From an uncultured Lachnospiraceae bacterium (lineage in GTDB: Bacteria; Bacillota; Clostridia; Lachnospirales; Lachnospiraceae), in assembly GCA_947625135.1 (NCBI GenBank), contig CANQNE010000004.1:1-64000 (forward strand): a stretch of 64,000 bases of DNA, read 5' to 3'. Positions 24,697-34,900 of this stretch are shown piece after piece; position 1 is the first letter of the stretch; each line of letters opens with the position of its first letter. The position numbers and the translations under genes were made by a program. The notes below the pieces were generated by a model. That model saw nothing but the letters and a program-made list of their open reading frames with translations, had not been told where the DNA came from and ran no database searches.

Positions 24697-24733
24697 AATA
24701 TCGTGATATTCGATTTTAGAATATCATGATATT
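24697..24733. promoter_or_regulatory. Twin palindromic operators between hydrolase and LysR genes
   Basis: AATATCGTGATATT (24697-24710) and the perfect palindrome AATATCATGATATT (24720-24733) have centres 23 bases apart. Both fit LysR-type T-N11-A geometry. They overlap the transcription start of the LysR gene, consistent with self-repression, and lie upstream of the divergent hydrolase gene for activation or repression. Confidence 0.75.
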
Positions 24734-24760
24734 GAACGGAGGACAACGGAGGACATTGAT

Positions 24761-25648
24761 ATGGAAATTCGTACTTTAAGATACTTCCTTGCCGTTGCAA
24801 GAGAAGAAAACATGACCAAAGCCGCAGAGATCCTGCACGTTACGCAGCCCACTCTTTCCAAGACCCTGCGGGCATTAGAGGACGAACTTGGGAAAAAGCT
24901 GTTTATACGGCACAGCTTCAGTATTTCGCTGACCGAGGAAGGAATCCTTCTCAGAAAGCGGGCGGAAGATTTAGTTTCCATGGCGGATAAGATCATCGGC
25001 GAATTTGTGTCACTGGACGATATCACCGGCGGAGATATTTATTTTGGGCTGGCTGAGTCATATCAGATTCGTTACCTTGCACAGGAGATCAAGCGTTTCA
25101 AAGAGATTTACCCCGGACTGCGCTATCACATCAGCAGCGGGGATACGGAACAGGTCACGGAAAAGCTGGACAAGGGTATTCTTGACTTTGCCGTGCTTGC
25201 GGAGGAGCCGGATACCGCGAAGTATCACTATCTTACTTTCCCGGAGGCGGATGTATGGGGGCTTGTGATGCCGGGTGATTGTCAGCTTGCAAAGAAGAAA
25301 AGTATATGCGTCGACGACCTTGTCGGATTACCCTTGTTTTGTTCCGAACAGGGTTGGGAAAAGGACATTTCCCATTGGTGTGGGGAACGGATCAATGAAT
25401 TACATCTTGAAGGCTCGTTTCGCCTCTCTTATAACGGCTCTCTTTTTGTACATGAGGGGCTGGGGCTTCTATTGACCTTTGACCACCTTATAAACACAAG
25501 CCCCACAAGCGGTCTCACATTTCGTCCATTGGCGCCTTCGCTGAAAGCAAAAATTTATCTGATCTGGAAAAAGTATCAGGTTTTTACTCCGATTGCGGAG
25601 AAATTTTTAGACGAGGCGAAAAAGCATTTCATCGTAACAACACGGTAA
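24761..25648 (+). CDS. LysR-type transcriptional regulator (295 aa)
   Basis: The N-terminal winged helix-turn-helix is typical: MEIRTLRYFLAVAREENMTKAAE, then LHVTQPTLSKTLRALEDELG (written here in family terms). The co-inducer domain spans about residues 90-295. Length and layout are usual for the family. It is divergent from the alpha/beta hydrolase gene and should regulate it in response to an unknown small molecule. The start at 24761 is preceded by GGAGGACA. Its promoter is unusually strong and carries two palindromes. Confidence 0.9.
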   Translation: MEIRTLRYFLAVAREENMTKAAEILHVTQPTLSKTLRALEDELGKKLFIRHSFSISLTEEGILLRKRAEDLVSMADKIIGEFVSLDDITGGDIYFGLAESYQIRYLAQEIKRFKEIYPGLRYHISSGDTEQVTEKLDKGILDFAVLAEEPDTAKYHYLTFPEADVWGLVMPGDCQLAKKKSICVDDLVGLPLFCSEQGWEKDISHWCGERINELHLEGSFRLSYNGSLFVHEGLGLLLTFDHLINTSPTSGLTFRPLAPSLKAKIYLIWKKYQVFTPIAEKFLDEAKKHFIVTTR

Positions 25649-25678
25649 AAAACGAGGAAAGTAGGGGCGGAAATGAAA

Positions 25679-25915
25679 CTATTGATCAAAGGTAAGATGC
25701 TCGATAATCTGGATAAGATGGCTGTGACCGGAGAAACCGGCCATTCGCTGATACCGCTTATGTACCCGGCGCCGCATAGCGTTAACATCTTTTTTCTCTT
25801 CATTAGCCATAACCATATCTTTTGCAAATTTCAATGTTTCTTTGCGTATATCAGAACGCTTCCTGCTTTCAGCAACACAAATGCAGTTCAAAACAATGCG
25901 ATACTTCTCAAACAT
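25679..25915 (-). CDS. Uncertain small reading frame, possibly a gene remnant
   Basis: The 394-base gap between the LysR gene and the glycosidase operon holds no recognisable gene. A 78-codon minus-strand frame reads as a plausible charged, helical protein (RSDIRKETLKFAKDMVMANEE, then MRRRVHKRYQRMAGFSG) and is AT-rich. It has no ribosome site and no family I know. A plus-strand frame on the same DNA is less protein-like. This may be the end of a decayed gene, or chance. Confidence 0.25.
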   Translation of the reverse strand: MFEKYRIVLNCICVAESRKRSDIRKETLKFAKDMVMANEEKKDVNAMRRRVHKRYQRMAGFSGHSHLIQIIEHLTFDQ

Positions 25916-25978
25916 CCGGCAAACATAAAAAAGTCATGAAATTTGGAAGAAAAATAACAAAAACAAAAGATTCTATGG

Positions 25979-25993
25979 TATAATCATTATAAT
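25979..25993 (+). promoter_or_regulatory. Promoter region of the glycosidase operon
   Basis: TGGTATAAT is an extended -10 element (hexamer 25979-25984), and a second TATAAT follows at 25988-25993. The -35 region is A-rich and weak, so the operon may need an activator. The first start codon is 50 to 60 bases downstream. Confidence 0.55.
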
Positions 25994-26042
25994 GCAGAAA
26001 ATAAAAAGCAAGACTGAAAAATACGGAAACGGAGGGAACTCA

Positions 26043-27059
26043 ATGATCAGGCTGACAGATCCGAGAATACAGCGTTATCTTACCCCCTATAAATACGGGA
26101 AGCCGGTGCTTGCCGGCACGGGGACGCCCGGCGCCTTTGACGAGAAGAGCGTGGACGTGCCGTTTGTGTTCCGGCACAATCACAAATTTTATATGGTCTA
26201 TACCGGCTTTGACGGGAAAGGCTATCAGTCGGCTTTGGCTACAAGCGACGATCTGCTTCACTGGACGCCTCAGGGGATCATGATCCCCAGAGATCCGGCG
26301 GACAGCGGAAGGTGGGACAAGGTAGGGACCTGCGTCACATGGATCATCAAGGAGAGCGATAATCTGTATGATACGCCGAGACTGAAAAAGATCCACGGAA
26401 AGTATTGGCTTGTCTATCATTCCTATCCTTCCGACGGTTATGAAGCGGGGCCTGCGGAGATTGGGCTGGCATGGACGGAGGATGAGGAGCTGAAGGACTG
26501 GCACCGGCTGGACGCCCCGGTGTTTTCATGGAAGGACGGCGGAGCGTGGGAGCAGGGCGGGCTCTACAAGGCCTGCATCATCACCTGCGGCGATACCTAT
26601 TACCTGTTCTATAATGCCAAGGATACCCAGAAGAGATGGATTGAGCAGACGGGAATGGCAAGATCCAAGGATCTGCTTCACTGGGAGCGCTGCGGGAAAA
26701 ATCCGGTGCTTCAGGTGACGCCCGGCGCATGGGACGGCAGATTTTTGTCAGATCCCTATATCGTGAAAGACGGCGATACATGGGTGAATTTCTATTTCGG
26801 CTATAACAGCGGACACGCGCAGGAGGGACTGGCGTTGTCTGAAAATCTGGAAGACTGGGAAAAAGTGGAAGCCCCCATTATCACCAACACCCCCGGCGGC
26901 GTGGACGAGGAACACGCCCATAAGGCGTCTATAGTATACTATCATGGCGTGCTGTATCACTTCTACTGCGCCACCCGGCCTGTCAGGGAAGGGGATCCGA
27001 CGGAAGTATACAACGCCTTCCGCACCATTACCGTGGCTGCGGACAAGCCCGTTTTTTGA
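26043..27059 (+). CDS. Five-bladed beta-propeller glycosidase (338 aa)
   Basis: Repeated blades with VPFVFRHNHKFYMVYTGFDG, ALATSDDLLHW, ARSKDLLHW and LALSENLEDW are the blade patterns of GH43/GH32/GH130-type beta-propellers. Carboxylates in DVPF, EQGG and SDPY are placed like those of the clan. The exact family cannot be settled by eye; arabinosidase, xylosidase or phosphorylase activity are all possible. There is no signal peptide. GGAGGGAACTCA sets the start at 26043. First gene of an operon with two GH42 enzymes, so its substrate is probably a side chain of a galactose-containing glycan. Confidence 0.72.
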   Translation: MIRLTDPRIQRYLTPYKYGKPVLAGTGTPGAFDEKSVDVPFVFRHNHKFYMVYTGFDGKGYQSALATSDDLLHWTPQGIMIPRDPADSGRWDKVGTCVTWIIKESDNLYDTPRLKKIHGKYWLVYHSYPSDGYEAGPAEIGLAWTEDEELKDWHRLDAPVFSWKDGGAWEQGGLYKACIITCGDTYYLFYNAKDTQKRWIEQTGMARSKDLLHWERCGKNPVLQVTPGAWDGRFLSDPYIVKDGDTWVNFYFGYNSGHAQEGLALSENLEDWEKVEAPIITNTPGGVDEEHAHKASIVYYHGVLYHFYCATRPVREGDPTEVYNAFRTITVAADKPVF

Positions 27060-27080
27060 CAGCGGCGGAAAGGAACGGAT

Positions 27081-29105
27081 ATGATCAAAAACGCAGACAG
27101 AATCTATTACGGCGGCGATTATAATCCCGACCAGTGGGATGAAGCTACCATCGACGAGGATATGAGACTTTTTAAAAAGGCCGGTGTGAATCTGGTGACC
27201 CTTCCTGTTTTTTCGTGGGCAAAGCTGGAGCCCGAGGAAGGGGTATACGATTTTGCATGGCTGGACAGGCTGATGGATAAATTTCTGGAAAACGATATCA
27301 AGGTATGTCTGGCCACGCCAACGACGGCTCAGCCTGCGTGGCTTTCCAGAAAATATCCGGAGGTGCTTCCCGTGGACAAACAGGGCCGGAAGCGCACCCA
27401 CGGCATGCGGGTATTTTTCTGCGTGAACAGCGAAAAGTACCGGGAAAGGGCGGCGGCCATCGCAGAGAAAATGGCGAAGCGGTACAGGGATTATCCCAAC
27501 CTGGTCCTGTGGCATGTGGCAAATGAATACGGAACCTATTGTTACTGTCCCACCTGCGAGGCGAAGTTCCGGGTCTGGCTGAAAAAGCGTTACGGCACCA
27601 TTGAAAATCTGAACGAGCGGTGGCACACCTGCTTCTGGGGCAGGACGGTCTATGATTTTGAGGAGATCATGCTGCCCACGGAGCTGAACGATGACTACCG
27701 GTTCAATCCGGCTGTCAATCTGGACTATATGCGTTTTATGACCGATTCTACGATAGAATGTTTTGAGAATGAAGCTGCGGTGCTGCGGAAATATACTCCG
27801 GATGTGACCATTCAGACCAATATATCCGGCCATATTGAAAAGCTGGATCAGTTTAAGATGACCGCATCCCCCTACATGGATATTGTGGCATGGGATAATT
27901 ATCCCGCTCCCGGCGCAGACCCGGCTTTCGTGGCATACAAGCACGACCTGATGCGGGGCCTGAAGGGCGGAGAGTCCTTCATGATGCAGGAGCAGTCCCC
28001 CAACCAGCAGAACTGGCAGCCTTACAGCAAGCTGAAAAGGCCGGGGGAGGTGCGGATGATCAGCTATCAGGCCATGGCTCACGGATCCGATACCTGCCTT
28101 TATTTCCAGCTCCGTCAGTCCATTGCCGGGGAGGAAATGTACCACGGGGCGCTGATCTCCCATGCGGGACATGAGCATACCCGTACCTTTCGGGAATGTG
28201 CGCAGATCGGACAGGAGCTGCAAAGGATCGGGGACGCGTTTATCGGCGGACAGACCCCGGCCCAGTCGGCCATCATCTTCGACTGGGATAACTGGTGGAT
28301 CCTGGAGTTTGCCTCCAAACGCTGCCTGCCTAATGACGACATCAATTATCTGAAGAAAGTAAGTAAATTTTATAAAGCGCTTTTTGATCGGAATATTCCG
28401 GTGGATATGATCAGTGTGGATGGAGAGTTTGACCGTTATAAGGTGATCTATGCCCCCTTCCTGTATATGATGAAGCCGGGGCTGGGCGAAAAGCTGACGG
28501 CCTTTGTTGAGGCCGGAGGAACGCTTGTTACTACCACGCTGGCGGGACTGGTGGACGAGAACAACAGGGCAGTATTCGGCGAATATCCCGGGGCTCTGCG
28601 GGAACTGCTGGGAATATGGGTGGAGGAAAGCGACGCCCTGAAAAAGGAAGAGCGGAACAGCATTGTGATGCGGCAGGCGCTTCTGGGAGAGACCGTCTAT
28701 TCCTGCATGTATCAGTGCGACATCATCCATCCCCGGGGCGCGCAGGTACTGGCGGACTATGGACAGGATTTTTATGCAGGGACGCCCTGTTTTACAGTAA
28801 ACGAGTATGGAAAAGGAAAGGCATACTATATCGGCACGGAGCCGGATGCCCCTTTCCTTGGGGCTTTTACGGAGAAGCTCTGCGAGGAACTGGATATCCG
28901 GGCGCCTTATCCTGCGGAAAAAGGCGTGGAGCTGACAAGGCGGATCAACGGGAAGAACGAGATCGTATTTGCCCTGAACCACGGCAGGGAAGAGGCTTCT
29001 GTTGATCTGGGGACAGATGTTTTTACCGATCTGATCACGGACAGACAGCTCACCGGTTCTGTGAGCATTGCGCCAAACGATGTGATGGTATTAAAAAAGC
29101 GTTGA
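27081..29105 (+). CDS. Beta-galactosidase, GH42 family, copy 1 (674 aa)
   Basis: A GH42 beta-galactosidase: the barrel begins IYYGGDYNPDQW. The acid/base Glu lies in LWHVANEYG and the nucleophile Glu in FMMQEQSPNQQNW. CYCPTCEAKF matches the cysteine cluster that binds zinc in many GH42 enzymes. The trimerisation domain and small C-terminal beta domain follow. It is cytoplasmic and should cut terminal galactose from oligosaccharides such as galactooligosaccharides or arabinogalactan pieces. It starts 22 bases after the propeller gene and is followed 17 bases later by a second GH42. Confidence 0.92.
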   Translation: MIKNADRIYYGGDYNPDQWDEATIDEDMRLFKKAGVNLVTLPVFSWAKLEPEEGVYDFAWLDRLMDKFLENDIKVCLATPTTAQPAWLSRKYPEVLPVDKQGRKRTHGMRVFFCVNSEKYRERAAAIAEKMAKRYRDYPNLVLWHVANEYGTYCYCPTCEAKFRVWLKKRYGTIENLNERWHTCFWGRTVYDFEEIMLPTELNDDYRFNPAVNLDYMRFMTDSTIECFENEAAVLRKYTPDVTIQTNISGHIEKLDQFKMTASPYMDIVAWDNYPAPGADPAFVAYKHDLMRGLKGGESFMMQEQSPNQQNWQPYSKLKRPGEVRMISYQAMAHGSDTCLYFQLRQSIAGEEMYHGALISHAGHEHTRTFRECAQIGQELQRIGDAFIGGQTPAQSAIIFDWDNWWILEFASKRCLPNDDINYLKKVSKFYKALFDRNIPVDMISVDGEFDRYKVIYAPFLYMMKPGLGEKLTAFVEAGGTLVTTTLAGLVDENNRAVFGEYPGALRELLGIWVEESDALKKEERNSIVMRQALLGETVYSCMYQCDIIHPRGAQVLADYGQDFYAGTPCFTVNEYGKGKAYYIGTEPDAPFLGAFTEKLCEELDIRAPYPAEKGVELTRRINGKNEIVFALNHGREEASVDLGTDVFTDLITDRQLTGSVSIAPNDVMVLKKR

Positions 29106-29121
29106 AAGGAATGGAGACAAA

Positions 29122-31167
29122 ATGAAGAGAAGGCCTTTATTTCCTCAGGTAGGCGCCCTGCTCCACGGCGGGGACTATAATCCGGAGCAATGGCTGGACC
29201 GCCCGGACATTTTGGAGGAGGATATCCGTCTGATGAAGCAGGCGGGAGTCAATACTGCCACTCTGGGGGTGTTTTCCTGGTCTGTGTATGAACCCAGAGA
29301 GGGGGAATACCATTTTGAATGGATGCACCGGATCATTGACAATCTGTATGAAAACGGTATCTATACTGTATTGGCCACGCCTTCCGGCGCCCGGCCCGCA
29401 TGGCTGGACGAAGCCTATCCGGAGGCACTCCGCACGAATTTAAAGCGCGTCAGGAATCTCCATGGCCAGCGCCACAATCACTGTATCACCTCGCCGGCTT
29501 ACAGGAAGCTGGTGCGCAGGATGGATGAAAAACTGGCGGAGGAATTCGGCAGTCATCCCGGCGTGATCCTCTGGCATATTTCCAACGAATTTGGCGGCGA
29601 GTGTGCCTGTGAGCTTTGCAAAGAAAAATTCAGAGAATATTTGAGAGAAAAATATCACAACAATATAGAAGAGCTGAATCAGGAATGGTGGACGACCTTC
29701 TGGTCTCATCGGTTTCTTGATTTTTCTCAAATCGAGCCCCCGGCTGCCCATGGAGAAAAAAGTATTCACGGGCTGAATCTGGACTGGAAACGGTTTACCA
29801 CCGCGAACACCCGTGATTTTATGGAAGCGGAGATGGCGGTGTTCCGGGAAAAGACCCCCCACATTCCCATCACCACCAATTTTATGCACCTGTACATGGC
29901 GCTGGATTACAATCAGATGGCAAAACCCCTGGATATCATATCATGGGACAGTTATCCAAGATACGGTGATCCGGACAGAAGTCTCTATGACTGTTCTGTG
30001 GAAAATGCCTTTGATCATGTGACTATGCGCTCCTTTAAGAAGGACAGGCCGTTTATGATGATGGAAAGCGTGCCCAGTCTTGTGAACTGGCATGATTACA
30101 ATAAGCCAAAGCGGCCCGGCGTGCATCGGGTCACCGCGCTGCAGGCCATCGCCTGCGGCTCCGACACAGTTCAGTATTTTCAGTGGAGAAAAGGACGCGG
30201 CTCTTATGAGCAGTATCACGGAGCGGTGCTGGATCATCTTGGGAGAAGCGATACCCGGGTGTTCCGGGATGTGGAGGAAGTGGGCAGGCTCCTTGCTTCC
30301 TTAAAAGAAGTGCAGGGCTCTGTGGTGCAGGCGAAAGCCGCCATCCTTTTTGACTGGGATAATCGCTGGGCCATTGACGACGCGGCGGCCTTTTCCAACA
30401 AGACAAAAAAATACGAGCAGACCTGTATAGATCTGTTCCGGCTGTTTGTGAAAAACGGCGTGGAGGTGGATCTGATCTCCTCCGAAGAACCTTTTGACGG
30501 ATATGATTTTCTTGCGGCCCCCATGCTTTATCTGTTGAAGCCCGGTGTGGCCCACCGGCTGAAGGCTTTTACGGAAAGGGGAGGACAGCTGCTTGCCACC
30601 TATATCACCGGGTACGTGAATGAAAACACACTCTGCTATCTGGGAGGGTTTCCCGGCGACGGGCTGACAGAGCTGTTCGGCCTGTATACAGAGGAGATCG
30701 ACACGCTCTATCCAAAGGAGAAAAACGGCGCTGACTTCGGAGAGGAAGGCTCCCTTCAGGGCGTCTATGTGCTGAAGGATTACTGCGAACTGGTGAAGCT
30801 TCAGGGGGCCAGACCGCTGGCCGTCTATACCGGGGATTTTTACGCCGGGACTCCTGCCGTCACGGTGAATGATTACGGAAAGGGAAAGGCATACTATGTT
30901 GCGGCCCGCATGGAAGCGGCAGGAATGGAAGCGCTGCTGAAGGTAATGTGGAAGAACGCGGGCATTGAGGTCAAGGCTCTCCCGGAAGGGGTAGAATATC
31001 ACCGGAGAACGGGAGACGGCGCAGCGTATGACTTTTTTATCAATTATACAAACGAAGAACAGGTGATTGAAACGGAAGCAGGTACGGATCTTCTCACCGG
31101 AGAGGCAAAAGAAGGGAAGACGACGCTTGCGCCTCTGGGAGTGATGGTATGTCGTGTACAGGTTTAA
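29122..31167 (+). CDS. Beta-galactosidase, GH42 family, copy 2 (681 aa)
   Basis: Another GH42 enzyme: LLHGGDYNPEQW at the start, acid/base Glu in LWHISNEFGGECACELC (with the zinc-cysteine cluster) and nucleophile Glu in FMMMESVPSLVNW. It differs from copy 1 throughout, so this is an old duplication or two separate acquisitions, probably with different linkage preference. There is no signal peptide. The last 19 bases overlap the TraX-like gene. Confidence 0.92.
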   Translation: MKRRPLFPQVGALLHGGDYNPEQWLDRPDILEEDIRLMKQAGVNTATLGVFSWSVYEPREGEYHFEWMHRIIDNLYENGIYTVLATPSGARPAWLDEAYPEALRTNLKRVRNLHGQRHNHCITSPAYRKLVRRMDEKLAEEFGSHPGVILWHISNEFGGECACELCKEKFREYLREKYHNNIEELNQEWWTTFWSHRFLDFSQIEPPAAHGEKSIHGLNLDWKRFTTANTRDFMEAEMAVFREKTPHIPITTNFMHLYMALDYNQMAKPLDIISWDSYPRYGDPDRSLYDCSVENAFDHVTMRSFKKDRPFMMMESVPSLVNWHDYNKPKRPGVHRVTALQAIACGSDTVQYFQWRKGRGSYEQYHGAVLDHLGRSDTRVFRDVEEVGRLLASLKEVQGSVVQAKAAILFDWDNRWAIDDAAAFSNKTKKYEQTCIDLFRLFVKNGVEVDLISSEEPFDGYDFLAAPMLYLLKPGVAHRLKAFTERGGQLLATYITGYVNENTLCYLGGFPGDGLTELFGLYTEEIDTLYPKEKNGADFGEEGSLQGVYVLKDYCELVKLQGARPLAVYTGDFYAGTPAVTVNDYGKGKAYYVAARMEAAGMEALLKVMWKNAGIEVKALPEGVEYHRRTGDGAAYDFFINYTNEEQVIETEAGTDLLTGEAKEGKTTLAPLGVMVCRVQV

Positions 31168-31931
31168 AATGGATCGCGTTGGTGGCGATGCTGATCGATC
31201 ATATTGCCGAGTTTATCCCGGATATGCCGGTTTGGATGCACTGGATCGGCAGGATCGCGGCGCCGGTATTCCTGTTTTGTCTTGTATGGGGAATGAAGAA
31301 GACAAAGAGCCAGTTTCATTACCTGCTGCGGCTTTATCTGACGGGACTTTTCATGGGTGTTTTGGACTTTCTTGTTAATCTGCTCTACAAGAATCCCTAT
31401 ACGCCCATGTCCAATAATTTTCTGACTTCGCTGTTTTTGACGGGCATGTTCATCGCTGTTGTTGAGATGTACCGGGATGATAAGGAGTCAGGAAAGCGTC
31501 TGGCGCTGATCCTGCTCATTGAGCAGATCGTGTCCATTATGATATGCTATATGGGTTCCTTCGGATTCGGGGAACTGCATCTGGAATATCTGGTTGGCGG
31601 GCTGCTGCCCAATGTGTTCTATACGGAAGGCGGCTTTTTGGTGGTGGTACTGGGCCTGCTGTTTTACTGGTACCGGGAGGAGCCAAAATGGCTGGCCGGA
31701 ACCTTCGCAGTTACCTGCCTGATCTATGCGGTGCTGGTGCTGGTGGAGGGAGGATTCTCTCCGGAAAGAGTATTTTATGAGGATTATCAGTGGATGATGG
31801 CGCTGGCAATCCCGTTCTTTCTTGCTTATAACGGCAAGCGGGGAGCAGGTTATAAATATTTGTTTTATGTGTTTTACCCGGCACATATCGTGTTGTTGTT
31901 TTTCATCGGAAATCTGATCTACAAAGGCTGA
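31149..31931 (+). CDS. TraX-like membrane protein (260 aa)
   Basis: Seven or so membrane helices; GLKWIALVAMLIDHIAEFI at the start and a late FYVFYPAHIVLLFFIGNLIY match the TraX family. In conjugative plasmids TraX acetylates pilin. Chromosomal members are related to acyltransferase-3 proteins and probably acylate other targets. Placed in a glycosidase operon, translationally coupled to the GH42 gene, it may modify a surface glycan, or its location may be incidental. No conjugation genes are nearby. Confidence 0.75.
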   Translation: MSCTGLKWIALVAMLIDHIAEFIPDMPVWMHWIGRIAAPVFLFCLVWGMKKTKSQFHYLLRLYLTGLFMGVLDFLVNLLYKNPYTPMSNNFLTSLFLTGMFIAVVEMYRDDKESGKRLALILLIEQIVSIMICYMGSFGFGELHLEYLVGGLLPNVFYTEGGFLVVVLGLLFYWYREEPKWLAGTFAVTCLIYAVLVLVEGGFSPERVFYEDYQWMMALAIPFFLAYNGKRGAGYKYLFYVFYPAHIVLLFFIGNLIYKG

Positions 31932-31962
31932 GATAAAATGCAGAATCAGCAGGGGAGGTATT

Positions 31963-34900
31963 ATGCTATATCAAAAAAATGCGGAAAACACGCTGTCAAA
32001 AGAATTGTTTCAAAATCCTGACGCGATATACAGAGGCGCGCCCTTCTGGTCATGGAACTGTGATGTGACGGAGGAGATGGTGGACGAGCAGATCGAAGTC
32101 TACAGAAAGATGGGGATGGGCGGTTTTCACATTCATGCCCGGACAGGCCTGGAAACGCCCTATATGGGAAAACGTTTTATGGAGCTTGTCAAGCGGGCGG
32201 ATGAGAACGCGAAGAAAAAAGGAATGTTCTGCTATCTGTACGACGAGGACCGGTATCCGTCCGGCTCCGCAGGGGGACTGGTGACGGAGGATCTGCGTTA
32301 CCGGCAGCGTTTTTTGCTGCTGTCACAGGAATGGAACGATAGCTATTGCCCGGACAGGGAGGAATTTGACCGGCAGATCGCAGAAGGACGCAAACCGATG
32401 GGATATTATATCACATCCTATCAGGTGGAAGTGGATGAAAAGGGATGCCTGCGGCATTATGCCCGCACTGCTCATGACGCGCCGGCCGGAGAAGGAAAGC
32501 GCTGGCATCTGTATCTGCGTCTGGCGGAGGAGAGCCCCTGGTTCAACGATCAGACCTACATCGACGTATTGAATCCGAAAGCGGTGGAGCGTTTTATAGA
32601 ACTGACCCATGAGCGCTATTATGAGGCGCTGGGAGAGGAGTTCGGCAGATCGGTGCCCTCCATCTTTACGGATGAGCCGCAGATGGCGGGAAAATTTTCC
32701 TTTGACACGCCCTTTAGCAATGACAACGCCACGCTGACCTACACAGACGATATGAACGACACTTATGAGGCGGCTTACGGCACGCCGCTTCTGGATGTTT
32801 TGCCGGAAATTTTGTGGGAGCTGCCTGACGGACAGATCAGCGTGCATCGCTACCATTATCATGATCATCTGGCAGAGCGGTTTGCCTCTGCATTCTCCGA
32901 TACCCTGGGAAACTGGTGCGCAGCTCATGATCTGGCGCTTACGGGACATTTTATGTCCGAGCGGTCGCTGTTTTCCCAGACGCTTGCCCTCTCGGAATCC
33001 ATGCGCCTTTACCGGAGCTTCCAGATCCCGGGAATCGACATCCTTACCGACGCCAAGGAGTTTACAACGGCGAAGCAGGCGGCCAGCGTGGCCCGTCAGT
33101 ACGGCAGGGAAGCGGTGATATGCGAATGTTACGGCTCCATGCACTGGGATATAGATTTTAAAGGACAGAAGCTGCAGGGAGACTGGCTGGCGGCGCTGGG
33201 CATTACCATCCGCTGTCATCATCTTACTTTTATGTCCATGGAGGGAGAGGCGAAGCGGGACTGGCCTGCTTCTATAGGCTATCAGATCCCGTGGCATACC
33301 AGATATGCTTATGTGGAGGATCACTTTGCCCGTGTCAACACAGCGCTGACAAGAGGAAAGGCCTGCGTGAAGGTGGGCGTGATCTATCCTATAGAATCCT
33401 ACTGGATCTCTTATGGGCCAAATTCTCAGACCAGGCTCCAGCGGGATCAGCTGGATGAAAACTATGACAATATTGTGAAATGGCTGCTTTACGGCTCCGT
33501 GGATTTTGACCTGATCGACGAGAGCCTGCTTCCGGGCAAATGCAGCATGGAAGAGATCGGCAAAAGCCTGCCGGTGGGGGAGATGCGCTATGACGTTGTG
33601 CTGGTTCCCGGCCTTTTGACTATCAGGAGTACCACGCTGCAGCGGCTGGAGGCTTTTGCAAAGGCAGGCGGACAGGTGATTTTTGCCGGTCACGTGCCCC
33701 GGCTTGTGGATGCAGTGCCCTGTGACCGGGCGGAAAAACTGGCGGCCGGCTGCGTGGTTACGGAGTTCCAGCGGGCGCAGATCTTAGAGGCGCTGGCGCC
33801 GTACCGTACTGTAGAGCTTCGCCAGAAGCACGGACAATTGACGGAAAATCTGATCTACCAGATGCGGGAGGACGGAGATAACCGCTGGCTGTTTATCTGT
33901 CATGTGAACAGGAAGCGGACGGTGGTGGATGTGCCCGCCCTTTGCAGGATCCGTATTGCAGGCTGCTGGAAGCCCACCATATATGATACGATCACAGGAG
34001 AGATCGTTTCCTGTCCGGCCACGCAGAAAGACGGAGATACGTTTGTGGAGCGGAAGATGTACGGAGAGGACAGCCTGCTGCTCTTGCTGGAACCGGGGGA
34101 GCCGGACATCCATGCGCAAAAGCAGGTACTGCCCGATGCGCCCAGACATAAGATCCGAACCCCGGACAGTTATACGCTTTCCGAACCCAACGTGCTTCTG
34201 CTGGATTTTGCGGAGTATGCTTTTGACGGCGGGGCATGGCAGGAAAAGAGAGATATTCTCACCATTGACAATTTATTCCGCAAGCAGCTGGGACTGCCGA
34301 GGCGGCAGGATAAATATACCCAGCCATGGCGGATTCCAAACGAGCAGCCGGTTCACAGTGTGAAGCTGCGGTTTACATTCGATTCCGAAATTGCCGTGAA
34401 AGGGACAAAGCTGGCCATGGAGCGGCCGGAAAATGCGGTGATCACCCTGAACGGGCAGCAGGTAGCCCATCAGGCGGACGGCTGGTTTACAGACCACTGT
34501 ATTCAGACTGTGCCGTTACCGGAGATCCGAAAAGGTACCAATGAGCTGATTCTGGAGATCCCTTTCTGGAGAAAGACCAATCTGGAGTGGTGTTACATAC
34601 TGGGAGATTTCGGTGTGAGTCTGGAGGGCGATTATGCCTATATTACGGAAAAACCGGAAAAACTTCATTTCGGGGATGTGACGCGGCAGAAGCTGCCTTT
34701 CTATACCGGGAACATTACTTATCTTATGACCATGGAGATTCCCGAAGACAAGGAGCGGGTGATCGTGGAGGTGCCCCATTTCGGAGGCGCCGTCATGGAA
34801 GTATTTTTGAACGGGGAATCAAAGGGGATCATCGCTTACGCGCCCCACAAGGCGGATTTGGGACCGCTGCCGGCGGGAAGCTACGAGCTGTCTGTTGTGG

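Noticed and set aside
25673..25939. Plus-strand 88-codon frame after the LysR gene
   Set aside because: Its composition is Phe/Ile/Asn-rich with no domain, and the opposite strand looks slightly more protein-like; neither is convincing.
26748..28982. 744-codon minus-strand open frame opposite the first GH42 gene
   Set aside because: The plus strand has all GH42 catalytic motifs. The minus frame is His/Pro/Leu-rich shadow sequence.
31149..31931. TraX-like gene as evidence for an integrated conjugative element
   Set aside because: No relaxase, integrase, coupling protein or attachment repeats occur nearby, and chromosomal TraX-like genes are common.
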